A stretch of 64,000 nucleotides of DNA from Margaritifera margaritifera (GCA_029931535.1 JAQPZY010001414.1:1938001-2002000), one strand, 5' to 3'. Positions 13,440 to 26,715 are shown, counted from the stretch's first letter. The notes: a model not told the origin generated them from the letters alone. Numbers and translations: made by a program.

Positions 13440-13765
13440 TTTCGGTTTGTACCCTAAAAGCGCCTCATATTCAATATATTCAAAAAAAAAATTTGTACGC
13501 TAAAAGCGTCTCATATTCAATATATTCAAAAAACAGTTTGTACCCTAAAAGCGTCTCATATTCAATATATTCAAGAAACAGTTCGTACCCTTAAAGCGCC
13601 TCATATTTAATATAATAAAAAAACATTTGTACCCTTAAAGCGTCTCATATTCAATATATTCAAAAAACAGTTTGTACCTAAAAGCGCTTCATATTCAATA
13701 TATTCAAAAAACAGTTTGTACGTTAAAAGCGCCTCATATTCAATATATTCCAAAAACAGTTTGTC
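13440..13765. repeat. About 44-bp tandem repeat, seven to eight copies
   Basis: Units share tttgtaccctaaaagcg, then cctcatattcaatatattca and an A-rich link of variable length. Length variation in the A run shifts the frame between copies. The apparent ORFs repeating SYSIYSKN are a by-product. Confidence 0.9.
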
Positions 13766-13897
13766 ACCACTTATATATTATTTGTTTTTCGCATATGCTA
13801 CCTGCCTGTGGCCTGATATTTTAAAATTTGATTCTTCTATTAAAATGGAAAGACACTCGGTCAAACTTGTGTCATATCTGAACACAAATTCGATTTC

Positions 13898-13899
13898 AG

Positions 13900-13969
<70 letters not shown>
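13898..13969. repeat. (GA)n microsatellite
   Basis: About 34 GA units. A three-copy 30-bp repeat (cagtataaatataatacaca, 14058-14145) lies just to the right. Confidence 0.95.
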
Positions 13970-13973
<4 letters not shown>

Positions 13974-14792
13974 TTAACGTACATACAGAAAAATATATTA
14001 GATTAGAAATCCGACATCTCAATAGTTTAACAATATTTATTAGTGATCTTTCTTGGCACGGTATAAATATAATACACACATTAGAACACAGTATAAATAT
14101 AATACACACATTAGAACACAGTATAAATATAATACACGCATTAGAAAACTGCTCATTATTTAAATACTCGTAAGTAAACAATAAAATGACATGCATTATA
14201 TTTTCAATTCGACTATATCAACAAGTAGTTCTCTGATGAAGCAGCGAAATTGTTTACGATGTGAAAATGTTCGCTAATTTCTGTTTAACTTTAGCTGTTT
14301 TAAAAATGGCACACAAGCGGGACAACAATTTTTCTCTATGGGAACTGTTTTCCTCTTTCTTTTCAAAAACACGCACGTTTATTTTGAATCTTTAAAATTA
14401 AAAAGGAAAGTATAGACAGGAAAACAATGAATAAAGGTTTAGAAACATATTTAACTAGAGAAAGAGTCATCGAATCAAAACAAAAAATGATCGGAATTTT
14501 CAATAAAGCTACTGTCTGCAATAAGCCATAAAAAAGTGTAAGACCTTAAACTATACTATCTTTGAAAGAATTACAGAATAAAATTCACATCGTGCAACTA
14601 GGCATGTGTAGTCACTTATAACGGATTACAATGCCACTTGTTGGGGGGCCTTTCACTCTTTGCTGGCGTCGTCAGCAGGGCACCATTGTACCGTTAGCGC
14701 CTGTGCTTGGACTTTGTGTACTTTAGCACTTGTGTTGTGTTTCAGATTATCTGGTACATTTATATTAGACCTCCCCCCACCCCAAGCACATG

Positions 14793-14818
14793 ATATTATT
14801 ATTATTATTATTATAATA

Positions 14819-14864
<46 letters not shown>
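14793..14864. repeat. (ATT)n microsatellite with an inverted turn
   Basis: ATT units interrupted once by a short AAT switch (ataataatt) near 14812, so part of the tract can fold back on itself. Confidence 0.9.
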
Positions 14865-14865
<1 letters not shown>

Positions 14866-15143
14866 ACCAGTGTAAGCATGGTGTGATATATTAATCACTT
14901 TTCTGGTGATGGTGGTGTCGACAAGGTTAATTTCCAACATACATACATACAATATATGAGAGTAATTGAACAATTTTCCCAATCTCACTCACATCTTCCT
15001 CACATTATTTTGAGTAAGTACTTCTTTTAATATGACCCTTATCCACACTGAGTGACATATATTGAACATGAATGTGTGCATGCATGAGCACATACAGACA
15101 TATATACATATACAAATACATATTTGCCCTCAATCAAGTACAT

Positions 15144-15146
<3 letters not shown>

Positions 15147-15199
<53 letters not shown>

Positions 15200-15453
15200 T
15201 GACATTCAGACAGGTTGACAGACAGACTAATGCATGCATGCATAAATTTATCCATGCATATTTACAGGTATACATACATGCATACATAAAAATATACGTG
15301 CATACATACATACATACATACATACATACATACATACATACATACATACATACATACATAATGATATACGTGCATACATGCATACATACATACATACATA
15401 CATACATACATACATACATACATACATACATACATACATACATACATACATAC
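15147..15453. repeat. (TA)n followed by (CATA)n arrays
   Basis: (TA)n at 15147-15196, then two long CATA/TACA tetranucleotide arrays (about 15297-15360 and 15378-15453) separated by atgatatacgtgcatacatg. All open frames here are repeat artefacts. Confidence 0.95.
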
Positions 15454-15957
15454 ATTATGAGGTACAAAGGAGGTACAAAGAAAGTATTCATTTTTTAAAG
15501 TCCCCCTTTAATATTACATTTCAAGAGTTTTATCCATTTTGTTAATTATGTATTATCCTAGAAAAGTGTGTGTTTTATAAATTAAATATCATTCATATAT
15601 ATGTACATTTATCACCTAGTAAAAAAGACACATATTATTAACGTTATTGTAAAAACAATTTGTTTTACTAAAGGTTTTCAAAGTATTTCGTACAAAGATT
15701 AAGTATATGTAATGTACTTTGTTATCTTTGCAATTTGTCTCCAGATTTCAAATATAATCATGTTGCAGTGTTTAAATTTGGTTATGATAGAGCTTCTTAC
15801 TATGAAATAGATGCATACAATGTTGGAATTAGGATCTTGCTGGAGCCAATGTTCTTACACGCTTCCCTTTTCACAAAGTTTGCTATAGTTAACAAACGTG
15901 AACCCGAGAGCTCTGAAATGTTTGCACCATAGCTGTTATTGTCTGTGTGACATAAGT

Positions 15958-16002
15958 TTTGACCAATAGTATAAATAAAGAAGTCTACACGTGGCGGATC
16001 AA
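15958..16002 (+). promoter_or_regulatory. Putative core promoter of the metalloprotease gene
   Basis: A CCAAT-like gaccaatag is followed directly by the TATA-like tataaataaag (near 15969). A start site about 30 bp downstream, around 16000, would give a 5' UTR of about 100 nt before the ATG at 16100. This is inferred from spacing only. Confidence 0.45.
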
Positions 16003-16099
16003 ATTAATCCTGACCTTCAGAATTTACCACCAACGTTCTTATATATTAGCTAGATGCTAGTGGCCAAGCTGATCAGTATTCTACAGACGCCAGGCAGTC

Positions 16100-16160
16100 A
16101 TGACTATGAAAAAAGGTGTATTTATTTTTGTCGTTGGTATCTTGGGATATATTCGGTCAG
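16100..16160 (+). CDS. Metalloprotease exon 1: signal peptide
   Basis: The ATG at 16100 opens MTMKKGVFIFVVGILGYIRS, a typical short n-region with two lysines and a hydrophobic core. The exon ends TCAG|gtacgt in phase 1. The next exon (20386) begins in the matching phase and restores an alanine, giving a plausible signal-peptidase site at RSA|PTN. A second in-frame ATG two codons downstream could also serve. The exon is followed within 35 bp by a (TA)n tract. The assignment rests on the fit of signal peptide, phase and spacing to the prodomain exon. Confidence 0.7.
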
Positions 16161-16191
16161 GTACGTCTTTCATTTTCTCCGTCTCACTGAC

Positions 16192-16192
<1 letters not shown>

Positions 16193-16258
<66 letters not shown>
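16193..16258. repeat. (TA)n microsatellite
   Basis: Lies at the start of intron 1 of the metalloprotease gene. Confidence 0.95.
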
Positions 16259-16259
<1 letters not shown>

Positions 16260-16949
16260 TTCATGCATTTTTTTCCATTACATAGCTAACACATTTTTAC
16301 TGACTTTGACCAGACTGTTGGAAAATGCAACTATTCACCACCACACTATGCAAGCCGATGATACAAAGTTTCTGATAATTCGTCAGTGAAGATGCCCTAT
16401 TTTGTTACTCTAAAAGGGAAGATGGTGAAACCTTTACTTTCTTTTTGTTCTCATTGTTTGCTTCTGAGCTGGAAATATATATTCATACAACTAAAAGTAG
16501 TACGTTTTGACATTTCCGAAATTTCTTTCGCCGTTGTTTTCTCTTTGAAAAGAATGTGGCCACAGTGCGTTTTATCATACCCCATATCTACATGTCGAAA
16601 TTAGCTTTTATGCCGTAATGAAGTTGACCTACAGCAAAAGGTTTATATGCTTCAATAGGATAATGAAGAATCAGAAATAGAAATAAAGTGTCCTCCTGTC
16701 TAGTCGATCTGGACCATGGTTTATCGATGATGTCCGCCATCGATTACCACCATATTAGTACCAAATACATTTTCTGGTAGCCAGAATAATACTATATTTA
16801 GATGTGTTAATATATATTCCCATCTCCTAAGCAAACCTGACAATTTAACGAAAAGTAAAGCTCTCACCATCTTTCGGTTGTCAGTAACTAAATGTCGCCT
16901 CTTCGTTGACGTATCACCATTGCACCGTAAGAAATTTTGTTGAGTGGAA

Positions 16950-17240
16950 GAACATTGACACCTTAGACAAGCTCAAGAACATTGACACTTTAGATAAACT
17001 CAAGAACATTGACACTTTAGACAAACTCAAGAACATTGACATTTTAGACAAGCTCAAGAATATTGACACTTTAGACAAGCTAAAAAAAAAAAAAAAAAAA
17101 AAAACAACAAAAAAAATAGGATATCCTGAGCAAATATTTGCCAAAGTTTGTAAAACAGCGGGGTTGGCCCTACCATAAAGGATGGATTCATTTCCAGATA
17201 CATTAGCCCTACCATAAAGGATGGATTCACTTCCAGATAC
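16950..17240. repeat. 27-bp tandem repeat, poly(A), and a 38-bp duplication
   Basis: Five copies of a 27-bp unit (aacattgacactttagacaa plus gctcaag) at about 16950-17080 run into an A tract. A 38-bp direct duplication (ccctaccataaaggatggat...) follows at 17167-17240. The open frames are artefacts. Confidence 0.9.
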
Positions 17241-18855
17241 ATTCGGTTTGTTTTCTACAAAGTTTAAGTTAAAACTGAGTTCGTGAAAAAAGTGAATTAG
17301 AAAATGTGACGGACTCGCACATGGACCCGCATTTAAACATAATATTTGTTAAAAAAGAAGTAATCTATAAAAAGACGCATATAAGGAACACCTTAAGGAA
17401 ATATTTTATCCCAGTTATTGACATCTTACAGTTTTACCGACTATTCAGAAAAGTCTTCAAATTCTAGTTTTAATGCCATAGTTTGTAATGCAGTACAACT
17501 CTTTATGTCGAGTAGTACGTGCATACTGTATTTATTTGCCATATTATAATGCATAGTATTGCAAAGAAAATGGAAGTAACAAACATGATTTCTTTATCGA
17601 CATCACTAAACATGACATTTATACGCATTTGCTCTGAATAAGCTTGCTATTTGTATGAATGAATGCATTCAGTATACACTTTAAAATTAACTTTTTATGT
17701 ATAATAACATTGCAGTAGTAGTAGCATTAGTAATCATCACCATCACCATCGTATAGAAATCTTTATTAGAACTTGCATTTATTGCTTCTGTATATCATTT
17801 ATTCTGTGTTAAAGCCAGGTGTAATGTGTGTTATGAGATTGCAGGTTTATTTCTTTTAGATAATGTAAGTATACTCTTGGATATATAGTCAGTTATGGCA
17901 GGTTTTACAGCATCGATAAAATGGAGACAAAAGTACTTTGCTAGCTTAGAGACGTTGACAGACACCACTGTACAGAAGCAAAAAAAGAAATTGAATAGCT
18001 ATTTCTATTAAATGAGTTTAAAACCCGATCAATCATTTTACAATGTACCGTAAAATAGTATGAGGTTAGCGCCCCTGTGCACCATCACCTGTATGTTAGG
18101 CGCCTCTGCCATCTGGTCATCCACTATACAGTTTTGTTTATTATCCCAAAGCTGACCATCTCGATGGAAACATGTATGTTAAGAGTCCAGCAAAATAGTT
18201 CCACACACTTGACCCAGTTACTTTGTTTGTTGTGATGACTTACTAATGTCATACTTATATATGTCTTGACTGTAATTTGATCTAAGTAAAAGTCTTCGTA
18301 AAAATATGTGAACATGTGTTCATGTAAAACTTTAAATTGCCCCTACTCAAGGGTGCACTTTTGTTCTCAAGCGCTTCAATTTCTGAGATAAGTAGTTTTA
18401 CAGGAAGTCAAACTCATCACTTTTGGAGGTAAATAGTTCTTGCAAGTAGTCCGCAATCTCATGAAGCCTAATTGAAGGTGATTGGAACTTTTGAAGTTTG
18501 AGGTTAGAGCGACTTTCCAACTAACATGTCATTTCAACAAAAAAATACAAATAACAAAAATAACAAAAATAAAAAAAATATGTCATTGCATAATCAGACT
18601 AAAGCAGTTTGTATATTTGTTTACTAAACTTTTTCGGTTTAAAAATTAAATGACTCTGTAGGAGACTTATCCATAGTGAAATTAAGAAAATATTCCGACC
18701 TGCATCTTGGTACCTTCGTTATTTCGTTCAGTATAAATTTATTCATGTTTTCTTTAAAAATGGCACAGTAGGTTTATTTAGCCCATGAATTTCATTTCGT
18801 TTTCCATCCCCCCCCCCATAAGGCGTGTATTATGTTATGATCTTGTCCGTCCGTA
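17241..18855. other. Intron sequence, nothing recognised
   Basis: AT-rich intron 1 sequence. Short open frames show no domain or family resemblance. Confidence 0.5.
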
Positions 18856-18859
18856 TGTT

Positions 18860-19690
18860 ACCAAATCGGTTTCCGCACAATAACTATGTTTTCCACATTT
18901 ACAGTTAACACTTTGTGAATGGCTTGCATTTGGGTTAAGGATGAACCCTAGCGATTTCTAACTCAAAAGCTCAAAGGTCAAAGTCACTGTGACTGAAAAC
19001 ATGAGAACTGTTTCTGCACAACCACTCGAGTTTTTCACCATCTGTAGTTACATCACTTTGTGGATAGTTTGCACTTGAGGTAGGAAAGAAACCTATCAAT
19101 TCAAGGTAAAAATAAGTAAAAAGCCAAGGTCACCGTGACTTAAAGAAGAAAAAGTTTCCGCACAATAACTGGAGTGTTCCAGCATCTACAGCTGCTAATC
19201 TTTGTAGAGGCCTTGTGCTTGGGCTAAGGAGGAACCCTATCGATTTCGGGCTCTAAAAGCCAAAGGCTAAGGTTACTCTGACTGAAGTAAGAAAAATGGT
19301 TTTCCCAGAATAACTGGAGTTCTCCATCATTAATGGTTAAACAATTTTGTGGCTTGCACTTGGTGTAGGGTAGAACCCTATTTATTTGGAGTCAAGAGGT
19401 CAAAGATCAAGATATCTGTAATTGAGAGACTAAGCAATGCATTCTTGGCAATACTATTAGTTTTATATGACATACCTCAACCATACCTTGTGGATGGCTA
19501 TTGATTAGGGATCAAAAGATCAAAGGTCAAGGTCACTGACTAAAAGACGAAAAGTGGTTTCCGCACAGTAAAACTAGTTCATCATCACTGACCTCACCCA
19601 AACTTTATATGTGGTTTGGACTTAGGGTAAGGAAGAAGCCCATCGATTTCAGAATTAAACGTGCAAAGGTCAAGGTAACGTAAGAAAATT
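18860..19690. repeat. Degenerate tandem array (about 150-bp units) rich in AGGTCA half-sites
   Basis: Five to six diverged units share aaaggtcaaggtcactgtga, a middle part like gtttccgcacaataactgga, and cttgcacttggggtaagg. This kind of unit is widespread in mollusc genomes. Each copy carries one or two AGGTCA hexamers, which resemble nuclear-receptor half-sites, but there is no evidence that they function. Confidence 0.8.
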
Positions 19691-20115
19691 GTTTCTGCGC
19701 CAATATTTTTTTATCTACATAGACGACTATTAAACACGGGGCACACACATTATGTGCCGCTTACAGTACTCTTCTTCAAAAGCTGATATCACCTTTTAAA
19801 TTAAGTATTTCATAATGAGATATTTAGATGTATCAGTGGGAAAAAATTGATATCGCCACAGCGGCGATACCACCTTTATCGCCAAAGTGGTAACATCACT
19901 TTTGGAACTGCTGTACATATATTTATGTATCAGCGTTTAACGGTACCTTAGCATAATAATGGTCATATGGTGCCAAAAAAAAGTAAGTTCTAAATGTTGT
20001 TTCTTTTTATCGGAAAATTAATGACATTTTTATGACTCATTTGTTTTAGCTGTCATTGCTGTCCTAATAAATTCATTTAAATACGCTGCATTACACTTGA
20101 TTATGATGAAAATAA

Positions 20116-20164
<49 letters not shown>
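20116..20164. repeat. (ATT)n microsatellite
   Basis: A pure trinucleotide tract in intron 1, about 220 bp before exon 2. Confidence 0.95.
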
Positions 20165-20165
<1 letters not shown>

Positions 20166-20385
20166 ACCACGAAACTTTATTGACTTATTAGGAATATGAC
20201 CGATAGGTGTGCTTGGTTTACAAATATGCGAATCTGTCAAAATGTGTTAATTTGTTTTCATTTATTCTTTTATCGACTCATAGAAAGTAACTGACTGCCG
20301 AGTACTCTATCTATCTCGTTCATCTGCTGGTCGTTTGTTTGTTGAGATTATTTTCTCAACCATCTTCTTATCTCTGTTTTACCAG

Positions 20386-20630
20386 CACCTACAAACTTGG
20401 AAACGGTCTGGCTGAAAGATGTGACTACAAGATTCCAGACCGATAAACGGACACTCAGTGACCTTGACCTCCCTAATGAATTGACCTTTCATCTCAGGAG
20501 TGGGTTAGATGCTCTGACCTTAAATTTGAAGAGGAACCATGACATTAATCCGAATGCAGACGTCTATTTTGTACGAAGATCGAAAGCCGGTCGATCGGTT
20601 CTGGCGAAAAAACGAAATTTGGAAAAGAAG
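20386..20630 (+). CDS. Metalloprotease exon 2: prodomain, first part
   Basis: The acceptor tctgttttaccag precedes the exon and the donor is AAGAAG|gtaagc. It encodes the start of a zymogen prodomain: ETVWLKDVTTRF, a charged segment, then LTFHLRSGLDALTLNLKRN and ADVYFVRRSKAG. The pattern of a beta-strand-rich region with a hydrophobic LTLNLKRN followed by a basic run is that of ADAM/ADAMTS (M12B reprolysin) prodomains, which keep the enzyme latent. It starts by completing a codon from exon 1 and ends in phase 0. The next exon lies 21.5 kb away and this intron contains the virus-like element 1. Confidence 0.8.
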
Positions 20631-21289
20631 GTAAGCTTTCAACGGGTTACAACAAAAACGTATTGTTTGTATTACTCGCTACCATCTTAAAGCTACATAA
20701 ACTGATAGTAGTGTGTGTATGTGGCTGTATATATAAATATATATAGGAGGGCTTCTGTATCACTTATAAAATGTTTTAAAAAGTCATATTTTAGTCTCTT
20801 TGTAAAAGTGGGTTTTTCAAACACACGGGGTTCGGATTTCTGAAACAGATGTACACTTTCCTAAGCACACGTGGTTATGATTTATGAAACACTTGTAAAA
20901 ATTAACTCTAGGTCCATACTATCGTACTATGGATATTTTTTTGCTGATTAAAAAATGGTAAAAGGGAGGTAATTTGATATTATTATTAACTTCATTTTTA
21001 TCTGTGCATAAGTTATGTTTTATAGATTAAAAAAAAACAAAAACTAATGAGAAAATTACAAAGTAAAGAAATTAAAATAAGGTAGTTATCATAAAGTGTC
21101 AGCTTTGTTTAAAACAATCGCAGATAGGGTTTGTATACTTTTAAAGATATTCGACACAAAAGATATGTATTCAAATAGACCATACGTTTTTCGTTTTTAA
21201 GATAACAGACACAAGAATAGTGCTTATAAAAAGTGCTTATAAAAATAAATAGCATGCTGAATATTTAAGTCCAACTCAGTATCTGAAGT

Positions 21290-21432
21290 AAGCCAGAACA
21301 AGATACTAGTATGCCAAGAAGTAAAGAAATAAAATAACAAGCTACCAGTATGCCAAGAAGTAAAGAAATAAAATAACAAGATGCCAATATGCCAAGAAGT
21401 AAAGAAATAAAATAACAAGATACTAGTATGCC
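21290..21432. repeat. About 42-bp tandem repeat, three to four copies
   Basis: Units contain atgccaagaagtaaagaaat and aaataacaag, in intron 2. Confidence 0.9.
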
Positions 21433-22175
21433 AATAAATAACGAAACAAAATAAAATTAATCATATGGGAGGTCATAAAAAACATTTCTGTAAAAAATAA
21501 GTGGCGATTGAACAAATAAAGTATGTTCGTGACGTTGGAAACTAGCACTTCATGCTCGAGACTCAAAATCTTTTGTAAGTGGTATGCTAAACAAAAAGGG
21601 CATAGAAAAATAGTCATGTAAACAATAAGTAAGTGTACACAAAAAGAAAAAAAAAAAAGATCTGGAATAAGAAACGTGGCATGACCCTTCAATATACCAA
21701 TCTGATTAGTACTCCAAGCGTCAGAGAAAATACCGTGGAAAGCATTTTGCAAAAATGTAAAAAGGGTTTAAAAAATGAAACAAGTTTAAAAATTTTATTT
21801 ATTAAAAAATTAAATATTTAAAATAAACAATATAAAATAATTTCAAATTTAAAAAAATAAATTAAAAAGTTAAAAAGTTAACAAATTGAAAAAAATAAAG
21901 AAAGAGAAACTTGAAAAAAAAATTTACAAGACCAAAACAACACAAAGTAGTGAAATGTATATTGAAAATAATGTTATTTAAAAAAATCAATGATGATGAT
22001 ATTATACGATTTACTGATTCCAAAGCAAGTGAGAAGAAAATTAAGGCTCTAATCTGAAACAGAATTAAGAGGTATAAATAAGCAAAATGTAAACAAAATC
22101 ATAACGAAAAGACTTAGAGATTAATTGAAAAGAAATGCAAATAGGTACTGATTATACAGTGTGAGTAATAAGGTT

Positions 22176-22405
22176 TGCATGAATTTGTCTTATCTGAAAA
22201 TAAGATAATTTGGTTCTTTGAAAGTACAGCCAGACTTAATTTGTCTTTCGGAAAATAAGATAGTTTGGTTCTTTGAAAGTACAGCTAGACTTAATTTGTC
22301 TCTCTGAAACTAAGATAATTTGGTTCTTTGAAAGTACAGCTAGACTTAATTTGTCTTTCGAAAAATAAGATAATTTGGTTTTCTTAAAGTATAGCTAGAC
22401 TTAAT
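22176..22405. repeat. About 56-bp tandem repeat, four copies
   Basis: Each unit has aatttgtct, aaaataagataatttggtt and ctttgaaagtacagc. A (TCTA)n(TA)n tract follows at 22612-22698. Confidence 0.9.
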
Positions 22406-22611
22406 GATCTGTCTTGTTCAAGAAGTTGAAAAATGAAACACAGAGCATTTTACCATAGAACAAAACCTATGAACGCAGTGAAAAGAAGTGACACGAATGA
22501 TGTAATTGACGCTTATTTGACATTTGACAAACCAAATTTTAATAGGAATTAAAGAAAAGTGCAAAATGGACGCTTGAAAGAATTCAATATTTTAAATTGC
22601 ACATTGATTTG

Positions 22612-22645
22612 TATCTATCTATATATCTATCTATCTATCTATCTA

Positions 22646-22698
<53 letters not shown>
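22612..22698. repeat. (CTAT)n-(TA)n microsatellite
   Basis: A compound simple repeat, closed by acatacatagctagatagatag, which partly mirrors its start. Confidence 0.95.
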
Positions 22699-22701
<3 letters not shown>

Positions 22702-22979
22702 CATAGCTAGATAGATAGCATCATTGTACAAAATAGTAGCAATGAATGTTTATTGTATGCTGTAAAATGGATTTGAAATATTCCACAATAAAATCCACAT
22801 TTTGAATAAGTAACCAAGCTGTTTTAGTAAATGCCTGATAAAAACTGAAGACATAAGCAAATTTGAGAAAGAATTTGATATATCGGTAAATGTGCATGAA
22901 ATAATTTAAGGGGAGAAAGCGACAAGAAGATAAACTTAATTAAAACTAACAGAGTAACTTATAAATAGATTGGTAGACG

Positions 22980-23290
22980 CGTTGGCATGTTGTTCATATT
23001 GGATTCATGCCATTCCAATAAGTACAAAGACGGAAGATACCATTGCGTTGGCATGTTGGTCATATTGAATTCATGCAATGCCCATATGTTCAAAGACAGA
23101 AGGTACCAATACGTTGGCATGTTGGTCATGTTGAATTCATGCGATGCCCAGTAAGTACAAAGACAGAAGGTACCATTGCGTTGGCATGTTGGTCATATTG
23201 AATTCATGCTATGCCAATAAGTAAAATGAAGGAAGGTACCATTGCGTTGAAATAAAAGACAGAACATACCATTGCGTTGAAATAAAAGAT
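22980..23290. repeat. About 63-bp tandem repeat, four full copies and partial ones
   Basis: Units carry gcgttggcatgttggtcata, ttgaattcatgc and caaagacagaaggtaccat. The last copies are truncated. Confidence 0.9.
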
Positions 23291-24825
23291 TTTTTAAGGC
23301 TAGTATCGATCCAAATTATCAAACAAATGAATAAAAAATATCTATGTACAAATTCTTGAATTATTTCAATACACCAGATAAGTTATCAAAACCCAAAATA
23401 TTATGTTACAGTGTAGACAACTCAAAAGATATATTTGACAGAAGAGGGGTCAGTTGCAAAATGCAAACTTTATCATCATTAGAATAAGGTTCCGTTTGTT
23501 GTTTACGGTGACTTAAAATCTCCCAGCGTACCATGCTCACACTTCCCATGCGTGTACCAGTAAAAGTTAACAGTGATACTTATCCAACAGATATATCTTT
23601 TACTGAAAAAAACAGAAACAACAACAACAAGAACCGAACAAAAACAATAAATAAATAAAAAAGACGAAAACAAAGCAACGAATAAAAAAAGAAAACATAT
23701 AAGCAAGTTCCTTCAAGATTTTTGCATGTATATGAAAGCAATGTACAAATCTTATTATCTTAAGGTGTTTAACAAGTGATTGTGTAAGATAGCCAACATA
23801 GTCTACAAGGAATTAAACCTAAACATGCACAACTTATGGTGCTCATAGAGGATGAAAAAAAAAAAAAGAAACAAAAAACAAACATTACAATTTAAATGTA
23901 ATTTGTCGTATCTGTGAAAAAAATACAAATGATAAATTTCACAACTATTATCACTTGACTGGACAATATACAGGTCCCAATCATAACAATTGCAACTTGA
24001 ATTATAAATATATAAAATTCATATCTTTGTCCATTCTTTCAAGACACGAGCTACATCTTGCACAGTAGACTACGAATTTAAACGATACAACATCAATCAA
24101 AACAATGAAACACTTTAAACATGTGGAACCTCCGTCCCCTCAAAGAGACAGTTATCCATACAAATACATGGATAGATTTGAAAAGTTTAGTGTAACATTT
24201 TTTTACAATCCAAATTAAACTTTTATTCATCACTTATCAATTCGAACACATCCTGTGATGATTATCAAAATGAAAATATGTGATGTTAGACTTGAATCAT
24301 AAAACGTTAGTTGATCTACGTGACACTTACATTTTAAACAAAAATAGACACTTTGATGCTATGTGACATCTTCAAAGAATTCATGTGTGAAACACTACAA
24401 ACTGTAGGCAGTACATTATTACACAGCACCAGATTTAGTACATGGTGCTTTTCTAAAGCTATCTGGTGTTAAACTTGAAAAAATAACAACTAATAATATG
24501 CACATGATGAATGAAGGTGGGGCTCACAAATGTATCAGTCTGATACCACATAGATGTGGAAAAGTAAATCACGAAATTTTACGTGAATAAAAATTATATC
24601 ATTACAGATGATGGTGAATTTGATAAGACAAAACTTTATTAATTCATTAAATATGGACATATTGATAACGTCTATGGGTGAGCAATGTGCCCACATATAT
24701 CGTAAAATATTCAGATGGGCAACTGATAAACAAGCTTGATGCTTTAAAGAACATTTGCAATACTCGAACTATCGAAATGGTTGATGTATGATTTTAATGG
24801 CAACATGCTAAAACCCAGTTACGGA
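23291..24825. other. Intron sequence, nothing recognised
   Basis: A/T-rich, A-run-rich sequence between minisatellites and the capsid-module relic. No domain is seen. The left end of element 1 should be near its right side, but no AGTAGT terminus could be located, so that end has probably been lost or has diverged. Confidence 0.5.
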
Positions 24826-26200
24826 GCCAATTCTATGCTTGAGTTGTCAGAGCTGTCGGTAGAATTATCAGTATCGAAGGAAAGATGTTTCTGGTAGTCA
24901 ATCATCACCCTAATCGTTTTTTCTTCATAAGTTTTACCCACTTTTGATGCTTTTTTTCCCTCTACATTTTTCGCCTAACTGTCACAGGTTGTTTATCAGC
25001 CTTTGGAACACGTCCCTTTATTTCCTCGGCAATGATGTTAAGGTTAATCCCCAGTACAAACGAGTCACAGGATTTATGTAAATTGTAGTAGTGTTACTTT
25101 TTATATTTTATGAGTCGATGATACACACGAGCGATTTAATAGTTGTCAAAGTTTAGCAAAATGTTTTCGGTGGGTTTTTGGTGACTGTTTAACCTCAGAG
25201 AGACCTCAGTCACTCACAGTTTTGCATATATCATTGGACGTTCCAGTTGGTTGTTCAAATTGTCAACCATTTGATATGCTATTAACACGTGCCTTGGTGC
25301 GCTAATATCTTGTTGAGTACTTATTTGCCATAAGAATTCTCCTCGAGTGTCGGTGTTGTGCGAGTCTGTGGTCATCGCGAGAAATGAAATTATAGATGTT
25401 CCACAAGACATCATAAATGTTGTCAAACGTTCGTCTGTGGCTACTGAAGGACTTATTGATGGCATCCAAGGTGTAAATGTGGATAACACAACTTTACCCG
25501 CATCGGGAACGGCGACACCATCGTGATGAATTGCATTGTTGGCGTTGCCCTTTCTATTTCACGTGACTGTGTGTTTGGCCCCGAAAATAACTTTATGAAA
25601 GTCTCTACGAAACCCAAGTATGTGTGAGAGTGGAATCACGCAGGAAAACTCCCCGCGTGCGTTAAGCTGGGCTCGACGCTGTGCCAATCCACCGTTGAAA
25701 TTATCATTGTCACTTATTACAGCGGGAGTTACTGCATTTCCTCCAGCGTTTCTGACGTTTCCAAAAACGTATTTGATATGTGTCTTTAACAACATCATAG
25801 ACGGACCAACAGACTTTGCGTAATCGTCGAAGTATCGGGCGAGTCTGAGAATTGTTGTATTGACGTCAACGTTGTCAAGAATTACTTCGATTTCCTTTCC
25901 GTCGATGAGATAACGTGCGTTGCTAAACAATGCCATAATGCCGTTGTTGATAAATCAGACTTTGTCGTTGGCACCGTATGCAGTATTTTCATTGCGTATA
26001 ATCTTTCCTTGGACTTCCAAGAATGCCTCACACGGAAGAAAATACCGAGATGTGTCATGAACCTGATATTATACTGGCCCGTCCTTATCTGGATCGCTAG
26101 CCTCGTACGAGTAATATTCGTAATTTTGCTTGCTTCGATCTCGCAACGCAGGCGCATCTATGTCAAACGCGGGATCGGATACATCTTTGACTTGGGCCAT
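24826..26200 (-). pseudogene. Broken major-capsid-protein-like gene of a Polinton-like virus
   Basis: Read on the minus strand from an ATG at 26200 (MAQVKDVSDPAFD). The fragments have the layout of the capsid protein found in Polinton-like and adintovirus-like elements: an N-terminal block, a central block beginning MALFSNARYLIDGKEIE and ending LSHILGFRRDFHKVIFGAKH, and a later block with RHVLIAYQMVDNLNNQ. An acidic, serine-rich tail (DNSTDSSDNSS) closes it near 24830. The frame changes at least three times and internal stops occur, so no intact product is possible. The length (about 1.37 kb) suits a capsid protein of about 450 residues. GC content is clearly higher than in the flanking intron. 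Assignment is by remembered resemblance and would need a profile search. Confidence 0.45.
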
Positions 26201-26214
26201 GGTAAAACTTAATT

Positions 26215-26715
26215 TTCCGTTTATGCATTATTGTTTCGTCTGTTACCTTTTGCGGGACAACCATAATTCCGCTCCCTATTGCCAGATTTGCAATCGCTGA
26301 ATCAGACAGACGTTGTTGCGCGGCTTCATTTATGATTTTACTAACCGGGGCTGGCATCGTTGCTGTCGATTGTAATGTAACCGCTTTTGGTGGTGCTCGA
26401 GTCACTTGTCGTCGTAGTCGATCTCGAATCGATTAAACCGCCTGCGATCCCAGATTTGTTAATCGATCTGCAGCAACGTTTATGATACTATCAACGACTC
26501 GCATTGCAACTTATTTAGCAATTGGTGCAGCGCGCGAAGACAAGACAGCGAGCACATTTGGTGCACCTGTAAACAATCCTCGTACAACATTACTAAAGCC
26601 AGTTTCGTAACATATCGCGTAAACGGGTTTTCTCACGTCTTAAGCGTACAATTGAAACTTCATAACTGCCACTGATGGCGTCACAAGTCAAATTAACCTG
26701 AGCCGTGGTGGTAAT
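26215..26715 (-). pseudogene. Small decayed gene of the capsid module
   Basis: Minus-strand coding remnants include RVVDSIINVAADRLTNLGSQA near 26440-26510 and SKIINEAAQQRLSDSAIANL at 26280-26345, a helical, alanine-rich protein. It lies between the capsid-like and penton-like relics and overlaps neither. The frame is broken at least once (stop near 26436). No family is recognised. A minor virion protein is possible from position alone. Confidence 0.35.

Noticed and set aside
15039..15498. ORFs repeating MYVC or YIHT
   Set aside because: Translations of (CATA)n/(TA)n simple repeats.
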